This document shows positions 7,005 through 15,731 of a stretch of 35,554 nucleotides of DNA, piece after piece. The notes under the pieces were generated by a model that ran no database searches, was not told the origin of the DNA, and saw nothing but the letters and a program-made list of their open reading frames with translations. Source of the stretch: Velamenicoccus sp964471325 (GTDB taxonomy: Bacteria; Omnitrophota; Gorgyraeia; Velamenicoccales; Velamenicoccaceae). Position numbers and translations under genes: made by a program. Within the stretch, counting starts at the first letter, position 1. Every line of letters begins with the position of its first letter. The stretch is from contig CAYYFL010000016.1 in the NCBI GenBank assembly GCA_964471325.1, positions 1 to 35,554 on the forward strand, read 5' to 3'.

Positions 7005-8684
7005 CTAAAGCCCTTCGACCTGGAGACTCCTCGGATAATCGATGACCGTCGTATAAGAAATCTCTTTTTTGGCGCGCGGGTCCAGTTTGAATTCCCAACG
7101 CCAGACGCCCTTCTTATCCTTATAATCCTTCTCTTTCGGCTCAGGCGTGACGCGTTCCACGCGCACCTTGATGCGCTCGTCTTCCGAAACCGGGACGGAA
7201 TCGAACAACTCAAACGTGATATCCTTGTTCTTATAATTCTCAATCGTGGTCTTGAAGGCGATCGTGATCTTGCGGTTCGGGGCCGGAATGCCGCCCAGGA
7301 GGACATCATCGACCTTGCGCTCGATTTCTTCTTTTTTGACCTTGACGTTCTCGTCAATGCCCAGATAGAGGTCAAACTCCTCGCCTGGCGCTATCGCCGC
7401 CAGTTGAGAAACACCCACAAAATCCCCTTCCAAAAACACATTCATGCGGCCGGGCAGGAGCTGCAAATCCTTCTGGTTGGCGACACGCGCCGTCAAATAG
7501 GCGAAGGCGCTCGCTCTCGGATACGCCGAATACTGGAATTTCGCATCGAGGTCCTGCGCCAGGACCGGCAGCCTCTCTTCGGAGCCGTCCGCCTTGATCA
7601 TCGCTTTCTTGGAAATCTTATAAACGATGGAAACGCCTTTTTCTTCAACGGCGGCGTATTCCATTTTGGCCTCTTCCTCTGCCGGCGCCAAAGCACCCGC
7701 GGCCTCCATCAACTCCTCCTTATCCATCGCCTGATCTTCAGCAACAAGCATCGCTTTCGAGCTAAAAACCCCTTTGCGTCTGGAAGCAAACTGAGGCGGC
7801 TGATAAGGCCTCAGGATCCACGATGAAAACTCCGGCATGTGCCCTGAAACCGTCGGCTTGGCCGTGGAAAGCGTCACCTCCACATCCTTCCAGTCTTCGC
7901 CTGTCTTCTGGCGGACGACGCCAAAACCTACAAGTTCTACCTGGGATTTATCAAAGTGCGTGCGCGCCTCATACACCGGATACCAGGACGCGCCGCGGAC
8001 CAGATACGTTATCTCCAACGTCAAAGAACCGGCCTTAGCTGCCTCCACATCGACAGCGATGGATCTCTTCATTTTCTGGGAACGGGATACCTGAGCCAAT
8101 TCCCTCTGCAGGACATCCAGCTGTTTACGGACATCCCTTTCCTTGGCATCCAGGCCTTGAAGAACGGCGTAATAATCCTTATAAGAAGCGTCTAGGAAAC
8201 TCAAGAGATCGCCCAACTCTTTGGCCTGAGGCATCTTCGTCGCCATGTCCTCGGGCAACTGGTCCGAGGAAAAACTTAGGACCGCATCCAGCAGTTGCTT
8301 CTTGGAAATCGCGACACTTTTGGCGTCGCCGATCTTCCTGAGCTCATCCGCCGTGGCCTGGATCTGTTGTTCAAGCTCTTTGACGCGCGCCCCGGCCGCT
8401 TCCTGCAAAAATTCCTTTTTCACGCGGGCACCCATGATCTTGACGGCGGCCGTCCCCCTGCCGGAAACTTTCAGAGAATCCTCGTCGATGTCCGGGATGA
8501 TGTCGGCAAATGATATCTCTTGAGCGCCGACGGCCAACTCGACCGTACCCACCCTTGTGATGAGCGCGCTATCAGGATAGACAGTCACCTGACTGATATG
8601 AGAATCGACGTCTTTGGCGAAAACGGGGTATGCCGCAACCAGCGACAACGCGATGATACAAAACATCCTTGTCACATACTTCAT
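7005..8684 (-). CDS. secreted DUF4139 (mucoidy inhibitor MuiA-like) protein
   Basis: A 559-residue exported protein. Starting at the ATG at 8684, which GGAGG precedes, it has a signal peptide of about 24 residues (MKYVTRMFCIIALSLVAAYP then VFA, cleavage before KD). The family's N-terminal DUF4140 domain follows (SQVTVYPDSALITRVGTVEL), then coiled-coil segments near 88-140 and 170-210, and a C-terminal DUF4139 beta-rich region. MuiA was named for an effect on mucoid growth in rhizobia, but the molecular function is unknown. An upstream extension of 18 codons lacks a ribosome site. It lies 30 bases before pfkA, an unusual partner for a glycolytic enzyme. Confidence 0.87.
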   Translation of the reverse strand: MKYVTRMFCIIALSLVAAYPVFAKDVDSHISQVTVYPDSALITRVGTVELAVGAQEISFADIIPDIDEDSLKVSGRGTAAVKIMGARVKKEFLQEAAGARVKELEQQIQATADELRKIGDAKSVAISKKQLLDAVLSFSSDQLPEDMATKMPQAKELGDLLSFLDASYKDYYAVLQGLDAKERDVRKQLDVLQRELAQVSRSQKMKRSIAVDVEAAKAGSLTLEITYLVRGASWYPVYEARTHFDKSQVELVGFGVVRQKTGEDWKDVEVTLSTAKPTVSGHMPEFSSWILRPYQPPQFASRRKGVFSSKAMLVAEDQAMDKEELMEAAGALAPAEEEAKMEYAAVEEKGVSIVYKISKKAMIKADGSEERLPVLAQDLDAKFQYSAYPRASAFAYLTARVANQKDLQLLPGRMNVFLEGDFVGVSQLAAIAPGEEFDLYLGIDENVKVKKEEIERKVDDVLLGGIPAPNRKITIAFKTTIENYKNKDITFELFDSVPVSEDERIKVRVERVTPEPKEKDYKDKKGVWRWEFKLDPRAKKEISYTTVIDYPRSLQVEGL

Positions 8685-8701
8685 AACGCGCCTCCGGTTT
8701 A

Positions 8702-8790
8702 AAACTCTAAATCCGAAACACTCAACTCTAAACAACATAATTTTGTGTTTTTCTTTTGAGTTTTGGGTTCGTTTAGGATTTAGGATTTTA
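8702..8790. repeat. AT-rich inverted repeat of iterated TCTAAA/TTTAGGA words
   Basis: The left arm (8702-8732) iterates CTAAATCCGAAAC/ACTCTAAAC words. The right arm (8758-8790) iterates their complements (GTTTTGGGTTCGTTTAGGATT). It lies upstream of the DUF4139 gene and downstream of ahcY, and is not coding. Its make-up, short iterated words in inverted array, is like the islands at 727-768 and 10105-10245. Confidence 0.65.
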
Positions 8791-8848
8791 TTATACCCTA
8801 AACCTGCCTGTCCGACATGCTGATAGCAGCAACGATCTTTTGAGAATC

Positions 8849-10096
8849 CTATGTTCCCATCTCCCAGCTCGCCAGATACTTCTTCTGTTCCGCCGTCAGG
8901 CGGTCAATCGTGACGCCCATGGAATCCAACTTCAATTCTGCGATGCGGCGGTCGATGTCGACGGGAACTTTATAGACTTTTTTCTCAAGCTTGCGGCAAT
9001 TCTTCTTCATGAATTCCGCAGACAGGGCCTGATTGGCAAAACTCATGTCCATGACCTGTGCCGGATGCCCTTCGGCGGCGGCCAGGTTGATCAGGCGGCC
9101 GTCTCCGAGAAGATAGATCCTGCGGCCGTCGCGCAAAATGAACTCCTCGACAAAATCACGGGTCATGCGCTGTTTACGGCTCAACCGGCGCAAGCCGGGG
9201 ATGTCGATCTCGACATTGAAATGCCCGGAATTGCAGACGATCGCCTTGTCCTTCATCGCAAGGAAATGCTCGCGCCTGATCACGTTGATATCGCCTGTGA
9301 CCGTCACGAAAATATCGCCGATCTTCGCCGCTTTCGCTATCGGCATCACCTGGAAACCATCCATGACCGCTTCCAGGGCCTTGAAAGGGTCCACCTCGAT
9401 GACGATCACGTTGGCGCCAAGCCCTTTGGCGCGCATGGCGGCGCCGCGGCCGCACCAGCCGTAACCGCAGACGACGAAATTCGTGCCTGCGACGAGCTTG
9501 TTCGTCGCGCGGATGATGCCGTCGATCGTGGACTGGCCCGTGCCGTAACGATTATCAAAGAGATATTTCGTCTGGGCGTCATTGACGGCGACGATGGGAT
9601 ACAGAAGCCTCTTTTCCTTCTCCATGGCCCGCAGGCGGATCACGCCCGTCGTCGTCTCCTCCGTCCCGCCCAAAGGAATATGCCCTTTCCTCTTATGGAT
9701 GACCGAAACCAAGTCGGCACCGTCGTCCATCGTCAGATCCGGCTCTGCGGCCAGAACGGCCTCGATATGTTTGTAATACCTTTTGTGATCCTCCCCCTTG
9801 ATGGCAAACACAGGGATCCCGTAATCCTTGGCCAGAGACGCCGCCACATCGTCCTGCGTCGAGAGCGGATTGGATGCGCATAGGCTCACCTGCGCGCCGC
9901 CCGCCTTGAGTGTCAGCATAAGGACGGCCGTCTCCGTCGTCACATGCAGGCAGCAGCCGATCCTCGTGCCAGCGAGAGGCTTCTCTTTGGCAAATCTCTT
10001 GCGGATAAGATTCAGGACCGGCATGTTATCGTCCGCCCACTCGATCCTGAGTCTTCCTTTTTTGCTTAAAGACAAATCCTTGACATCATATTTCAT
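8849..10096 (-). CDS. ahcY: adenosylhomocysteinase (S-adenosylhomocysteine hydrolase)
   Basis: A 415-residue NAD-containing enzyme that hydrolyses S-adenosylhomocysteine to adenosine and homocysteine, clearing the product of SAM-dependent methylation. Substrate and catalytic motifs are CLHVTTETAVL (H51), DDGADL (D124, D125), EETTTG (E146), and NDAQTKYLFDNRYGTGQS with K177 and D181. The NAD Rossmann motif GYGWCGRG is at 211-218. It lacks the insertion of longer bacterial enzymes, resembling the short archaeal/thermophile type, and ends EMGT rather than in an aromatic tail. AAAGGAG precedes the ATG. It follows metK, giving a two-gene activated-methyl-cycle unit. Confidence 0.96.
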   Translation of the reverse strand: MKYDVKDLSLSKKGRLRIEWADDNMPVLNLIRKRFAKEKPLAGTRIGCCLHVTTETAVLMLTLKAGGAQVSLCASNPLSTQDDVAASLAKDYGIPVFAIKGEDHKRYYKHIEAVLAAEPDLTMDDGADLVSVIHKRKGHIPLGGTEETTTGVIRLRAMEKEKRLLYPIVAVNDAQTKYLFDNRYGTGQSTIDGIIRATNKLVAGTNFVVCGYGWCGRGAAMRAKGLGANVIVIEVDPFKALEAVMDGFQVMPIAKAAKIGDIFVTVTGDINVIRREHFLAMKDKAIVCNSGHFNVEIDIPGLRRLSRKQRMTRDFVEEFILRDGRRIYLLGDGRLINLAAAEGHPAQVMDMSFANQALSAEFMKKNCRKLEKKVYKVPVDIDRRIAELKLDSMGVTIDRLTAEQKKYLASWEMGT

Positions 10097-10104
10097 AGAA
10101 CTCC

Positions 10105-10245
10105 TTTACCAACATAAAATGACCCATGACAAAATCCAAATGACAAATTAATGTCAAAAAACCAATGTCCAATTTAAGCTCCTTTTGACATTGGGATTTA
10201 ATTGGACATTTGTCATTGGGTATTTGGATTTATTTTTAACTTGTG
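10105..10245. repeat. AT-rich inverted repeat of iterated AATGACAAA/ATGTCC words
   Basis: The metK-ahcY spacer is built from short words (CCATGACAAAATCCAAATGA, CCAATGTCCAATTT) and their complements (TTGACATTGGGATTT, TTGGACATTTGTCATTGGG), forming an imperfect palindrome centred near 10180. No terminator T-run or gene is visible. It is a low-complexity palindromic repeat of unknown role. Confidence 0.65.
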
Positions 10246-10252
10246 GTCCCTA

Positions 10253-11416
10253 TCATTTGACTTCTTTCTTGAGCGCTTCCACCTTGTCCTTCTTCTCCCA
10301 CGTAAAGCTCTCTTCGCTGCGGCCGAAGTGGCCGTAGCAGGCCGTCGCCAGATACTTGGGCTTACGCAGATCAAGATGCTTGATGATCCCCTGAGGTGTC
10401 AGGTCAAAGATCTTACGCACCGCCAGTTCGATCTTTTCATCCGACGCCTGCCCGGTGCCGAAGGTATCGATAAAGAGGCTCACCGGCTCCGCCTTGCCGA
10501 TACAATAAGCCAGCTGGATAAAGCATCTCTTGGCAAGCCCGGCGGCCACGATGTTCTTGGCGATGTAGCGCGCCATATACGTCGCCGAACGGTCGACCTT
10601 GGTCGGATCTTTGCCGGAAAAAGCGCCGCCGCCGTGCGACGTGACGCCGCCATAAGTATCGACGACGATCTTGCGCCCGGTCATCCCTGTGTCCGACTGA
10701 GGACCGCCGATCACGAACTTGCCCGTCTCGTTGACAAAATAGGTGGTCTTGGCGTCCGCCAGGCCTTTGAGGATGGGACCGCCGACAACGTCAATGATCT
10801 CCTGACGGGCCTTGCTGGTAATCTTGTTGCCGGACTTATCCAGGATGTCCTCTGTATGCTGACAGGCCAAAACGACATTGTCGACCCTCTTGGGCTTGCC
10901 ATTCTCATATTCAACGGTGACCTGAGATTTGCAATCAGGGCCCAGATAGGACAGGGTCCCCTCTTTGCGCACCTGGGCAAAACGGCGCACCAGCCTGTGT
11001 GCCAGCATGATCGGCAAAGGCATAAGTTCGTCGGTCTCGTCATTGGCATAACCGATCATAATGCCCTGGTCCCCTGCGCCGCCGGCGTCAACGCCCTGGG
11101 AAATATCTGGAGATTGCCTGTTGATCGCATTCAGGATAGCGCAGGTATGAAAATCGAACCCGTATTTGGGATGCGTATAACCGATATTCTCCAGGACGCG
11201 GCGCGTAAGGCTATGGATATCGACGTGAGACCTAGTGGTGATTTCGCCGCCGACAATGATCAGGCCCATCGTCACATACGTTTCGCAGGCCACCCGCCCC
11301 CTTTCGTCGTTCTTGAGCACCTCGTCCAAAACGGCGTCCGAGATCTGATCGCACACCTTATCGGGATGACCCTCACCTACAGACTCCGACGCGAAAAAAT
11401 ATTTCCTGTTCGTCAT
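10253..11416 (-). CDS. metK: S-adenosylmethionine synthetase
   Basis: A 387-residue methionine adenosyltransferase making S-adenosylmethionine from methionine and ATP in the cytoplasm. It shows the ATP motif GEGHPDK at 14-20, the signature GAGDQGIMIGYA at 113-124 and the P-loop-like GGGAFSGKDPTKVDRSA near 255-275. Length is normal. AAGGAGG precedes the ATG at 11416. No SAM-I riboswitch core is recognisable upstream; the leader is instead occupied by a palindromic element shared with tsf. ahcY lies downstream. Confidence 0.97.
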   Translation of the reverse strand: MTNRKYFFASESVGEGHPDKVCDQISDAVLDEVLKNDERGRVACETYVTMGLIIVGGEITTRSHVDIHSLTRRVLENIGYTHPKYGFDFHTCAILNAINRQSPDISQGVDAGGAGDQGIMIGYANDETDELMPLPIMLAHRLVRRFAQVRKEGTLSYLGPDCKSQVTVEYENGKPKRVDNVVLACQHTEDILDKSGNKITSKARQEIIDVVGGPILKGLADAKTTYFVNETGKFVIGGPQSDTGMTGRKIVVDTYGGVTSHGGGAFSGKDPTKVDRSATYMARYIAKNIVAAGLAKRCFIQLAYCIGKAEPVSLFIDTFGTGQASDEKIELAVRKIFDLTPQGIIKHLDLRKPKYLATACYGHFGRSEESFTWEKKDKVEALKKEVK

Positions 11417-11430
11417 TTAAGATTCCTCCT

Positions 11431-11554
11431 TAATTTTGCCCATACCAAGGTACTTTTCCTTACAAAATTAACCCCGAGCCTGCGCAGGAAATTTCCACCG
11501 GCTCGCCCTGGTGGAAATTTACAAGCGTAAAGGCGAGTGGGTAATTTCTTTGAA
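11431..11554 (-). promoter_or_regulatory. structured leader element of metK (shared with tsf)
   Basis: On the minus strand this is a long palindrome followed by a short stem-loop ending just before the metK ribosome site. The main stem is AAATTTCCACC (11489-11499) with GGTGGAAATTT (11510-11520), loop GGCTCGCCCT as written on plus. Outer arms TTAACCCC/GGGTAA and GCCT/AGGC surround it. The start-proximal stem is ATTTTG/CAAAAT, followed by AAGGAGG. The copy in front of tsf (19452-19570) keeps the layout with paired changes. It could be a leader RNA or a mobile palindromic repeat that landed in both leaders. Confidence 0.7.
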
Positions 11555-11559
11555 AACCC

Positions 11560-12348
11560 CTACTTCATCTCCCCGTTATACCTGGCGATCACCTGCTTAT
11601 ACGAATCCAGGTGGCCGATATCGACCCAATGGTCCTGCTTCAACACAAGGCCGTAGACCCGGCTCCTCTCCATGAGCCAGCGGATATAGTTGCCCGAGGC
11701 GTCATTGGATGTCGTCTTATCCAGGGCGTAGACCTCAAGGTCCTGAAGCGTCGACGCCGGGAAATAATACAAGCATGTGGCCACAAGCGTCGAGGCGGGC
11801 CGCTCAGGTTTCTCTTCGAAACGGACGACCCCGCCGTCCTTGCCGACGCTGACGACGCCGAAACGGCTGGCCTTTGTTCTGTCCCTGATATCGAACAGGC
11901 CCAGAGAAGCGTAAGGCCTCTGCTGCCTGGCAAAACGGATAAAGCCGTCAAACGGCCTGCCGAAAAGATTGTCCCCGCCGACGACTACGACATCGTCCTT
12001 GATCTTATTTTTCGTGACGACGTAGTGTATATCGCCGATCGCCCCCAGCCGGTCTTCGTTGGACAGGGTGCCGTCGTCCTCGATATGGATCAGGCGGCCA
12101 TGAGGATGACGCCGCGCCCATGCGTTAAAATCGCCGCTGAACTTATGGTTCGTGACCACCGTGATGCGCCGCACGATGCCCGTAGACACAAGGCCGTCGA
12201 CGATCAGATCGATCACCGTCTTGTCGCGCGTGATCCGCAAGAGCGGCTTCGGGATCCCCAGCGTCAATGGATACAGCCGCGTGGCGTAACCGGCGGCCAG
12301 GATGATGGCCTCCAGAGAACCCGACGTCTCCTGCGATCGCTTTTTCAT
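11560..12348 (-). CDS. sugar-1-phosphate nucleotidyltransferase
   Basis: A 262-residue GT-A fold nucleotidyltransferase, expected to activate a sugar 1-phosphate with an NTP. It has the nucleotide-binding signature LAAGYATRLYPLT (17-29) followed by KPL (K34), the metal-binding GGDNLFG near 124-130, the segment RFEEKPERP, and DIGHLDSYKQ at the end. The length suits RfbA/GalU-like monofunctional enzymes, but substrate and base cannot be read from sequence. It starts 14 bases after the ptsI stop and so may be the last gene of the PTS operon. Its stop abuts the metK leader element. Confidence 0.85.
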   Translation of the reverse strand: MKKRSQETSGSLEAIILAAGYATRLYPLTLGIPKPLLRITRDKTVIDLIVDGLVSTGIVRRITVVTNHKFSGDFNAWARRHPHGRLIHIEDDGTLSNEDRLGAIGDIHYVVTKNKIKDDVVVVGGDNLFGRPFDGFIRFARQQRPYASLGLFDIRDRTKASRFGVVSVGKDGGVVRFEEKPERPASTLVATCLYYFPASTLQDLEVYALDKTTSNDASGNYIRWLMERSRVYGLVLKQDHWVDIGHLDSYKQVIARYNGEMK

Positions 12349-12362
12349 TGATTCGGATCGAA

Positions 12363-14114
12363 CTAGTTCCCGTACATCTGCGGAAGAAGATTCTTCAATC
12401 GGCTCGTCAAAAATGCATTGACCTCCTGGCCCGTCGCCAGACCCAAAGCCTCTTCGGCAATCTTCTTGGCCGTTTCATAGCTGATGGTACGGATCACGTT
12501 CTTGATCTCAAGCAAGCTCGCCGAAGGCATGCTGAACTCATCCAGGCCCAGCCCCAAAAGCAGGATGGCCAACGAAGGCTCGCTCGACATTTCACCGCAC
12601 ATCCCCACCCAGATATTGGCGCGGTGGCCCGCCTCGACAACATTCTTCACAAGACGCAGGACCGCCGGATGCGTCGGTTCATACAGGTAGGCGATCTTTT
12701 CGTTTGTGCGGTCGACGGCCAGGGCGTATTGGATCAAATCGTTGGTGCCGATACTGAAGAAATCGACCTCGCGCGCCAGCACATCGCTGGTCAGCGCCGC
12801 CGACGGCACTTCAATCATGGCGCCGATCTCGATGCCGGCGTTATAGGCAACGCCCCGCCCTTTAAGCTCTTTTTTTGCCTCTTCCACCATCTCCTTGGCG
12901 CGCCTGAGTTCCTCAATACCGGAAATCATGGGAAACATAATTTTCAGATTCCCGAAGACGGACGCGCGCAGGATCGCGCGCAGCTGGGTCTTGAAAATGT
13001 CCGGCCGGCCCAGACAAAAACGGATCGCGCGCCACCCCATGAAAGGCGACATCTCCTTCGGCAGATTGAACTGGGAAATAAACTTATCCCCGCCTAGGTC
13101 CAGCGTGCGCACGATCACCGGCTTATCCCCAAAGGTCGTCGCCAGGTTCTTGTAGGCCTCGAACTGCTCATCTTCCACCGGCAAATCTTTGCGGTTCATG
13201 TAGAAATATTCCGTCCTGTAGAGGCCGACCCCGTCGGCGCCATGTTCCAGGACAGAAGGAATCTCATCCGGAAATTCGATATTGGCCGCCAATGTCACTT
13301 GCCGGCCGTCCGTGGTCTGGGCCGGGAGGTTCCTGATGGCGGCCAGCGTCTCCGTCTGTCCTTTGAGTTTTTCTTCCTGGGCCTGATATTTCTTGAGGGT
13401 GTCGGCATCCGGAGACACGATCACGGTCCCGGAAGCCCCATCAACGATCACGATGTCGCCGTTCTTGATCTGTTCGGTCGCTATCTCAAGACCGACGACG
13501 GCGGGGATCTCCAGCGACTTGGCCATGATGGCGGTATGCGACGTCTTGCCGCCGATGTCCGTGATAAATCCTTTCACGCGGTTCTTGTGCATCGAGGCGG
13601 TATCCGACGGAGAAAGATCGTGGGCCACCACCACCACTTCGTCCTCAAGCTCTGCCAGGCCTTTTCTCATCCGGCCCAGAAGGTTGCGCAGGATCCTGCG
13701 GCCGACATCGTTGATATCGCTGATACGCTCCTTGAGGTATTCGTCCTCGATCCTGGAAAAAACGTGGGCATAACGCTTCAGCACCTGCGAAAAGATATAA
13801 TCGATATTGAGCTTTTCTTTTTTGACGCGGGAGATGACCTCCTCGATCAGCATGCGGTCTTCCAGGACCAAAAGATGCGCATCGAACACCTCGCCGTGTT
13901 CGCTGCCCATGTCGACGGCGATCTTCTTCTGCAGCGCGATGATCTCCTGGCGCGTCTGGATCAGCGCGTCTTCAAAACGGGAAATCTCCAGAGGAACCTG
14001 GTCTTCCGTAATGTCGATGGGGGCGACATCCAAGTCTTCCTTGCCGAAAACGAAAGCCTTGCCCACCACGATCCCCGGCGCTGCCGGTATGCCTTTTAAA
14101 ATATTCTCATTCAT
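12363..14114 (-). CDS. ptsI: phosphoenolpyruvate-protein phosphotransferase (Enzyme I)
   Basis: A 583-residue cytoplasmic kinase that takes phosphate from PEP onto a histidine and passes it to HPr. The phosphohistidine segment is GGKTSHTAIMAKSLEIPAVVG with H193. The C-terminal PEP-binding barrel carries LYRTEYFYMNR, DLGGDKF and SIGTNDLIQYALAVDR. Length and domain order (N-terminal HPr-binding, swivelling His domain, TIM barrel) are normal for EI of sugar type, without the GAF domain of PtsP. It overlaps ptsH by 8 bases. Confidence 0.97.
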   Translation of the reverse strand: MNENILKGIPAAPGIVVGKAFVFGKEDLDVAPIDITEDQVPLEISRFEDALIQTRQEIIALQKKIAVDMGSEHGEVFDAHLLVLEDRMLIEEVISRVKKEKLNIDYIFSQVLKRYAHVFSRIEDEYLKERISDINDVGRRILRNLLGRMRKGLAELEDEVVVVAHDLSPSDTASMHKNRVKGFITDIGGKTSHTAIMAKSLEIPAVVGLEIATEQIKNGDIVIVDGASGTVIVSPDADTLKKYQAQEEKLKGQTETLAAIRNLPAQTTDGRQVTLAANIEFPDEIPSVLEHGADGVGLYRTEYFYMNRKDLPVEDEQFEAYKNLATTFGDKPVIVRTLDLGGDKFISQFNLPKEMSPFMGWRAIRFCLGRPDIFKTQLRAILRASVFGNLKIMFPMISGIEELRRAKEMVEEAKKELKGRGVAYNAGIEIGAMIEVPSAALTSDVLAREVDFFSIGTNDLIQYALAVDRTNEKIAYLYEPTHPAVLRLVKNVVEAGHRANIWVGMCGEMSSEPSLAILLLGLGLDEFSMPSASLLEIKNVIRTISYETAKKIAEEALGLATGQEVNAFLTSRLKNLLPQMYGN

Positions 14115-14373
14115 CGGATCTCAACAGGACTTCCAGTTCATTGACGGCCTGCTCCGCGTCGGCGCCTTCGGCGACGATCGTGATCTCGCAGTCTTTTTCT
14201 GCCGCCAGCATCAGGATGCCCATAATGGATTTGCCGTTAACGACCTCATTGTCCTTGACCACCTTGATCGCCGAATCATATTTATTGGCGATCTGGACAA
14301 AAAGCGCCGCAGGCCTGGCATGCAACCCCTGTTTGTTATGGACCTTGACTTTTCTTTCCACTCTCTTGATCAT
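14107..14373 (-). CDS. ptsH: HPr phosphocarrier protein
   Basis: An 88-residue protein relaying phosphate from Enzyme I to IIA proteins. The active-site histidine H18 lies in KQGLHARPAA. The regulatory serine region is NGKSIMGILML with S49, matching Ser46 of Gram-positive HPr, so control by an HPr kinase is possible although no hprK is in the window. I chose the ATG at 14373; a longer reading from a TTG would add 29 residues that run through a hairpin. Its stop overlaps the ptsI start. Confidence 0.95.
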   Translation of the reverse strand: MIKRVERKVKVHNKQGLHARPAALFVQIANKYDSAIKVVKDNEVVNGKSIMGILMLAAEKDCEITIVAEGADAEQAVNELEVLLRSDE

Positions 14374-14387
14374 GAAAAACTTCTGGA

Positions 14388-14449
14388 GCCCAACAAGCTT
14401 AGCCCATGAATCTCTTTTGTTGGCCCCTGTCCGCCCCAGGCGGACAGGG
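14388..14449 (-). promoter_or_regulatory. intercistronic hairpins between yvcK and ptsH
   Basis: A perfect 11-bp stem (CCCTGTCCGCC 14425-14435, GGCGGACAGGG 14439-14449, loop CCA) is followed on the minus strand by a second inverted pair, GGCCAACAA with TTGTTGGGC, ending about 15 bases before the HPr start. They have no following T-run. They could stabilise or process the mRNA and set HPr levels separately from YvcK (inference). Confidence 0.5.
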
Positions 14450-14465
14450 AACTCTGGCAAAAAGA

Positions 14466-15731
14466 TCAGGAATTCCCCGCGCGTTGTAAATTCAACAAAT
14501 CTGCCACGATCCTGGCCAGCTTGCCGGCATCGTGCCTGACATGGTCGCTGGCGCTGACCAGGTCTTCCTCAATGACTCCATAACCCATGTCCTTAATGGC
14601 CTGCGTGTCGGCCTCAACGGGAACAGAAGACTCCCGGCCGTACTTATCGAGAAGACAAACGGGCACGCTGCCGATGTTCACGATGCAGGCGTCCAAAATC
14701 TTCGGGTGCGTATGCTTCACCAGTTCCCTGATGTGATCGGAGGACTTAAAGCCGTTCGTCTCTCCGGGCTGAGTCATAATATTGCAGACATAGATCTTGG
14801 AAACCTGCGAGGCGACCACGGCCTCCCTGATCTCCCTGATCAGGAGATTCGGGATAACGCTCGTGTAAAGGCTCCCCGGGCCGAGGATGATCAGCTCCGC
14901 CTCAAGGATTGCCCGGACGGCATCAGGTGCGGCCGAAGCGCTGTTCGGCCGGATAAAAATCTTTTTTATGGGAGACCCTGCTTTCGGGATCTGGGCTTCT
15001 CCTTCCGTCAGGCGGCCGTCGGCATGTTCCGCCGCCAGGACCACCTTTTCGAGGGTAGACGGCAACACCCTTCCGCGGATCGACAGAACCTTGCTGGATT
15101 CCTTCAATGCCTTCTCAAAATCCCCTGTCACTTGCGTCATCGCCGTAATGAAAAGGTTGCCGAAACTGTGCCCGCTGAAATCCGTATCCTTTTCAAAACG
15201 ATACTGGAAAAGCTGGTTCATCATGGTCTCTTCATTGGCCAGGGCCACCAGGCAGTTGCGGATGTCGCCCGGTGCCACGATATCGAACTGCTGACGCAGA
15301 CGCCCCGAAGATCCGCCGTCGTCGGCCACGGTCACGACCGCCGTGATGTTTGACGTGTATTCCTTGATGCCGTGCAGAAGAACGGACAAACCCGTCCCGC
15401 CTCCGATCGCCACGATCCTGGGACCATGCTCCAGGAATCTCTTCTGATAAAGGATGTCGATCAGATGGCCATCCTTATGGGGAAGGATCAAGGAGACGAC
15501 GGAAATCATCATGTTCTTGAATCCAGAAATCAAAAGCATAATGCCCAACAGGACGTTGGCATAATACACAAACGCGATCGGCGCGGTCAGGCCGCCGCGA
15601 TAAGTCATGATCCCGCCCACACCCACCATCATAAGGATAAGGCCTAAAAGAGACAGGAAGGCCCACCTCTTGACGCGCATGCCGGGATACAACCATTTGA
15701 AAAACGCCCTGAACTTATAATTTTTTATCAT
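14466..15731 (-). CDS. yvcK: YvcK/CofD-like gluconeogenesis factor with N-terminal membrane anchor
   Basis: A 421-residue protein of the YvcK family, which in other bacteria binds UDP-sugars and influences carbon partition and envelope synthesis. Residues 23-43 and 51-71 are hydrophobic and form two predicted membrane helices. The YvcK domain follows with VAIGGGTGLSVLLHG (107-121) and VVTVADDGGSSGRLR (132-146). Classical Bacillus YvcK is soluble, so this is the membrane-anchored variant. Its start overlaps the IIA stop by 17 bases and HPr lies downstream, tying it physically to the PTS genes. Confidence 0.93.
   Translation of the reverse strand: MIKNYKFRAFFKWLYPGMRVKRWAFLSLLGLILMMVGVGGIMTYRGGLTAPIAFVYYANVLLGIMLLISGFKNMMISVVSLILPHKDGHLIDILYQKRFLEHGPRIVAIGGGTGLSVLLHGIKEYTSNITAVVTVADDGGSSGRLRQQFDIVAPGDIRNCLVALANEETMMNQLFQYRFEKDTDFSGHSFGNLFITAMTQVTGDFEKALKESSKVLSIRGRVLPSTLEKVVLAAEHADGRLTEGEAQIPKAGSPIKKIFIRPNSASAAPDAVRAILEAELIILGPGSLYTSVIPNLLIREIREAVVASQVSKIYVCNIMTQPGETNGFKSSDHIRELVKHTHPKILDACIVNIGSVPVCLLDKYGRESSVPVEADTQAIKDMGYGVIEEDLVSASDHVRHDAGKLARIVADLLNLQRAGNS

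Noticed and set aside
10202..11530. 442-codon plus-strand reading frame antisense to metK
   Set aside because: Shadow frame; metK on the minus strand has complete family motifs.
11417..11560. SAM riboswitch upstream of metK
   Set aside because: No SAM-I, SAM-II or SAM-III-like core is visible; the gap is explained by the palindromic element also found before tsf.
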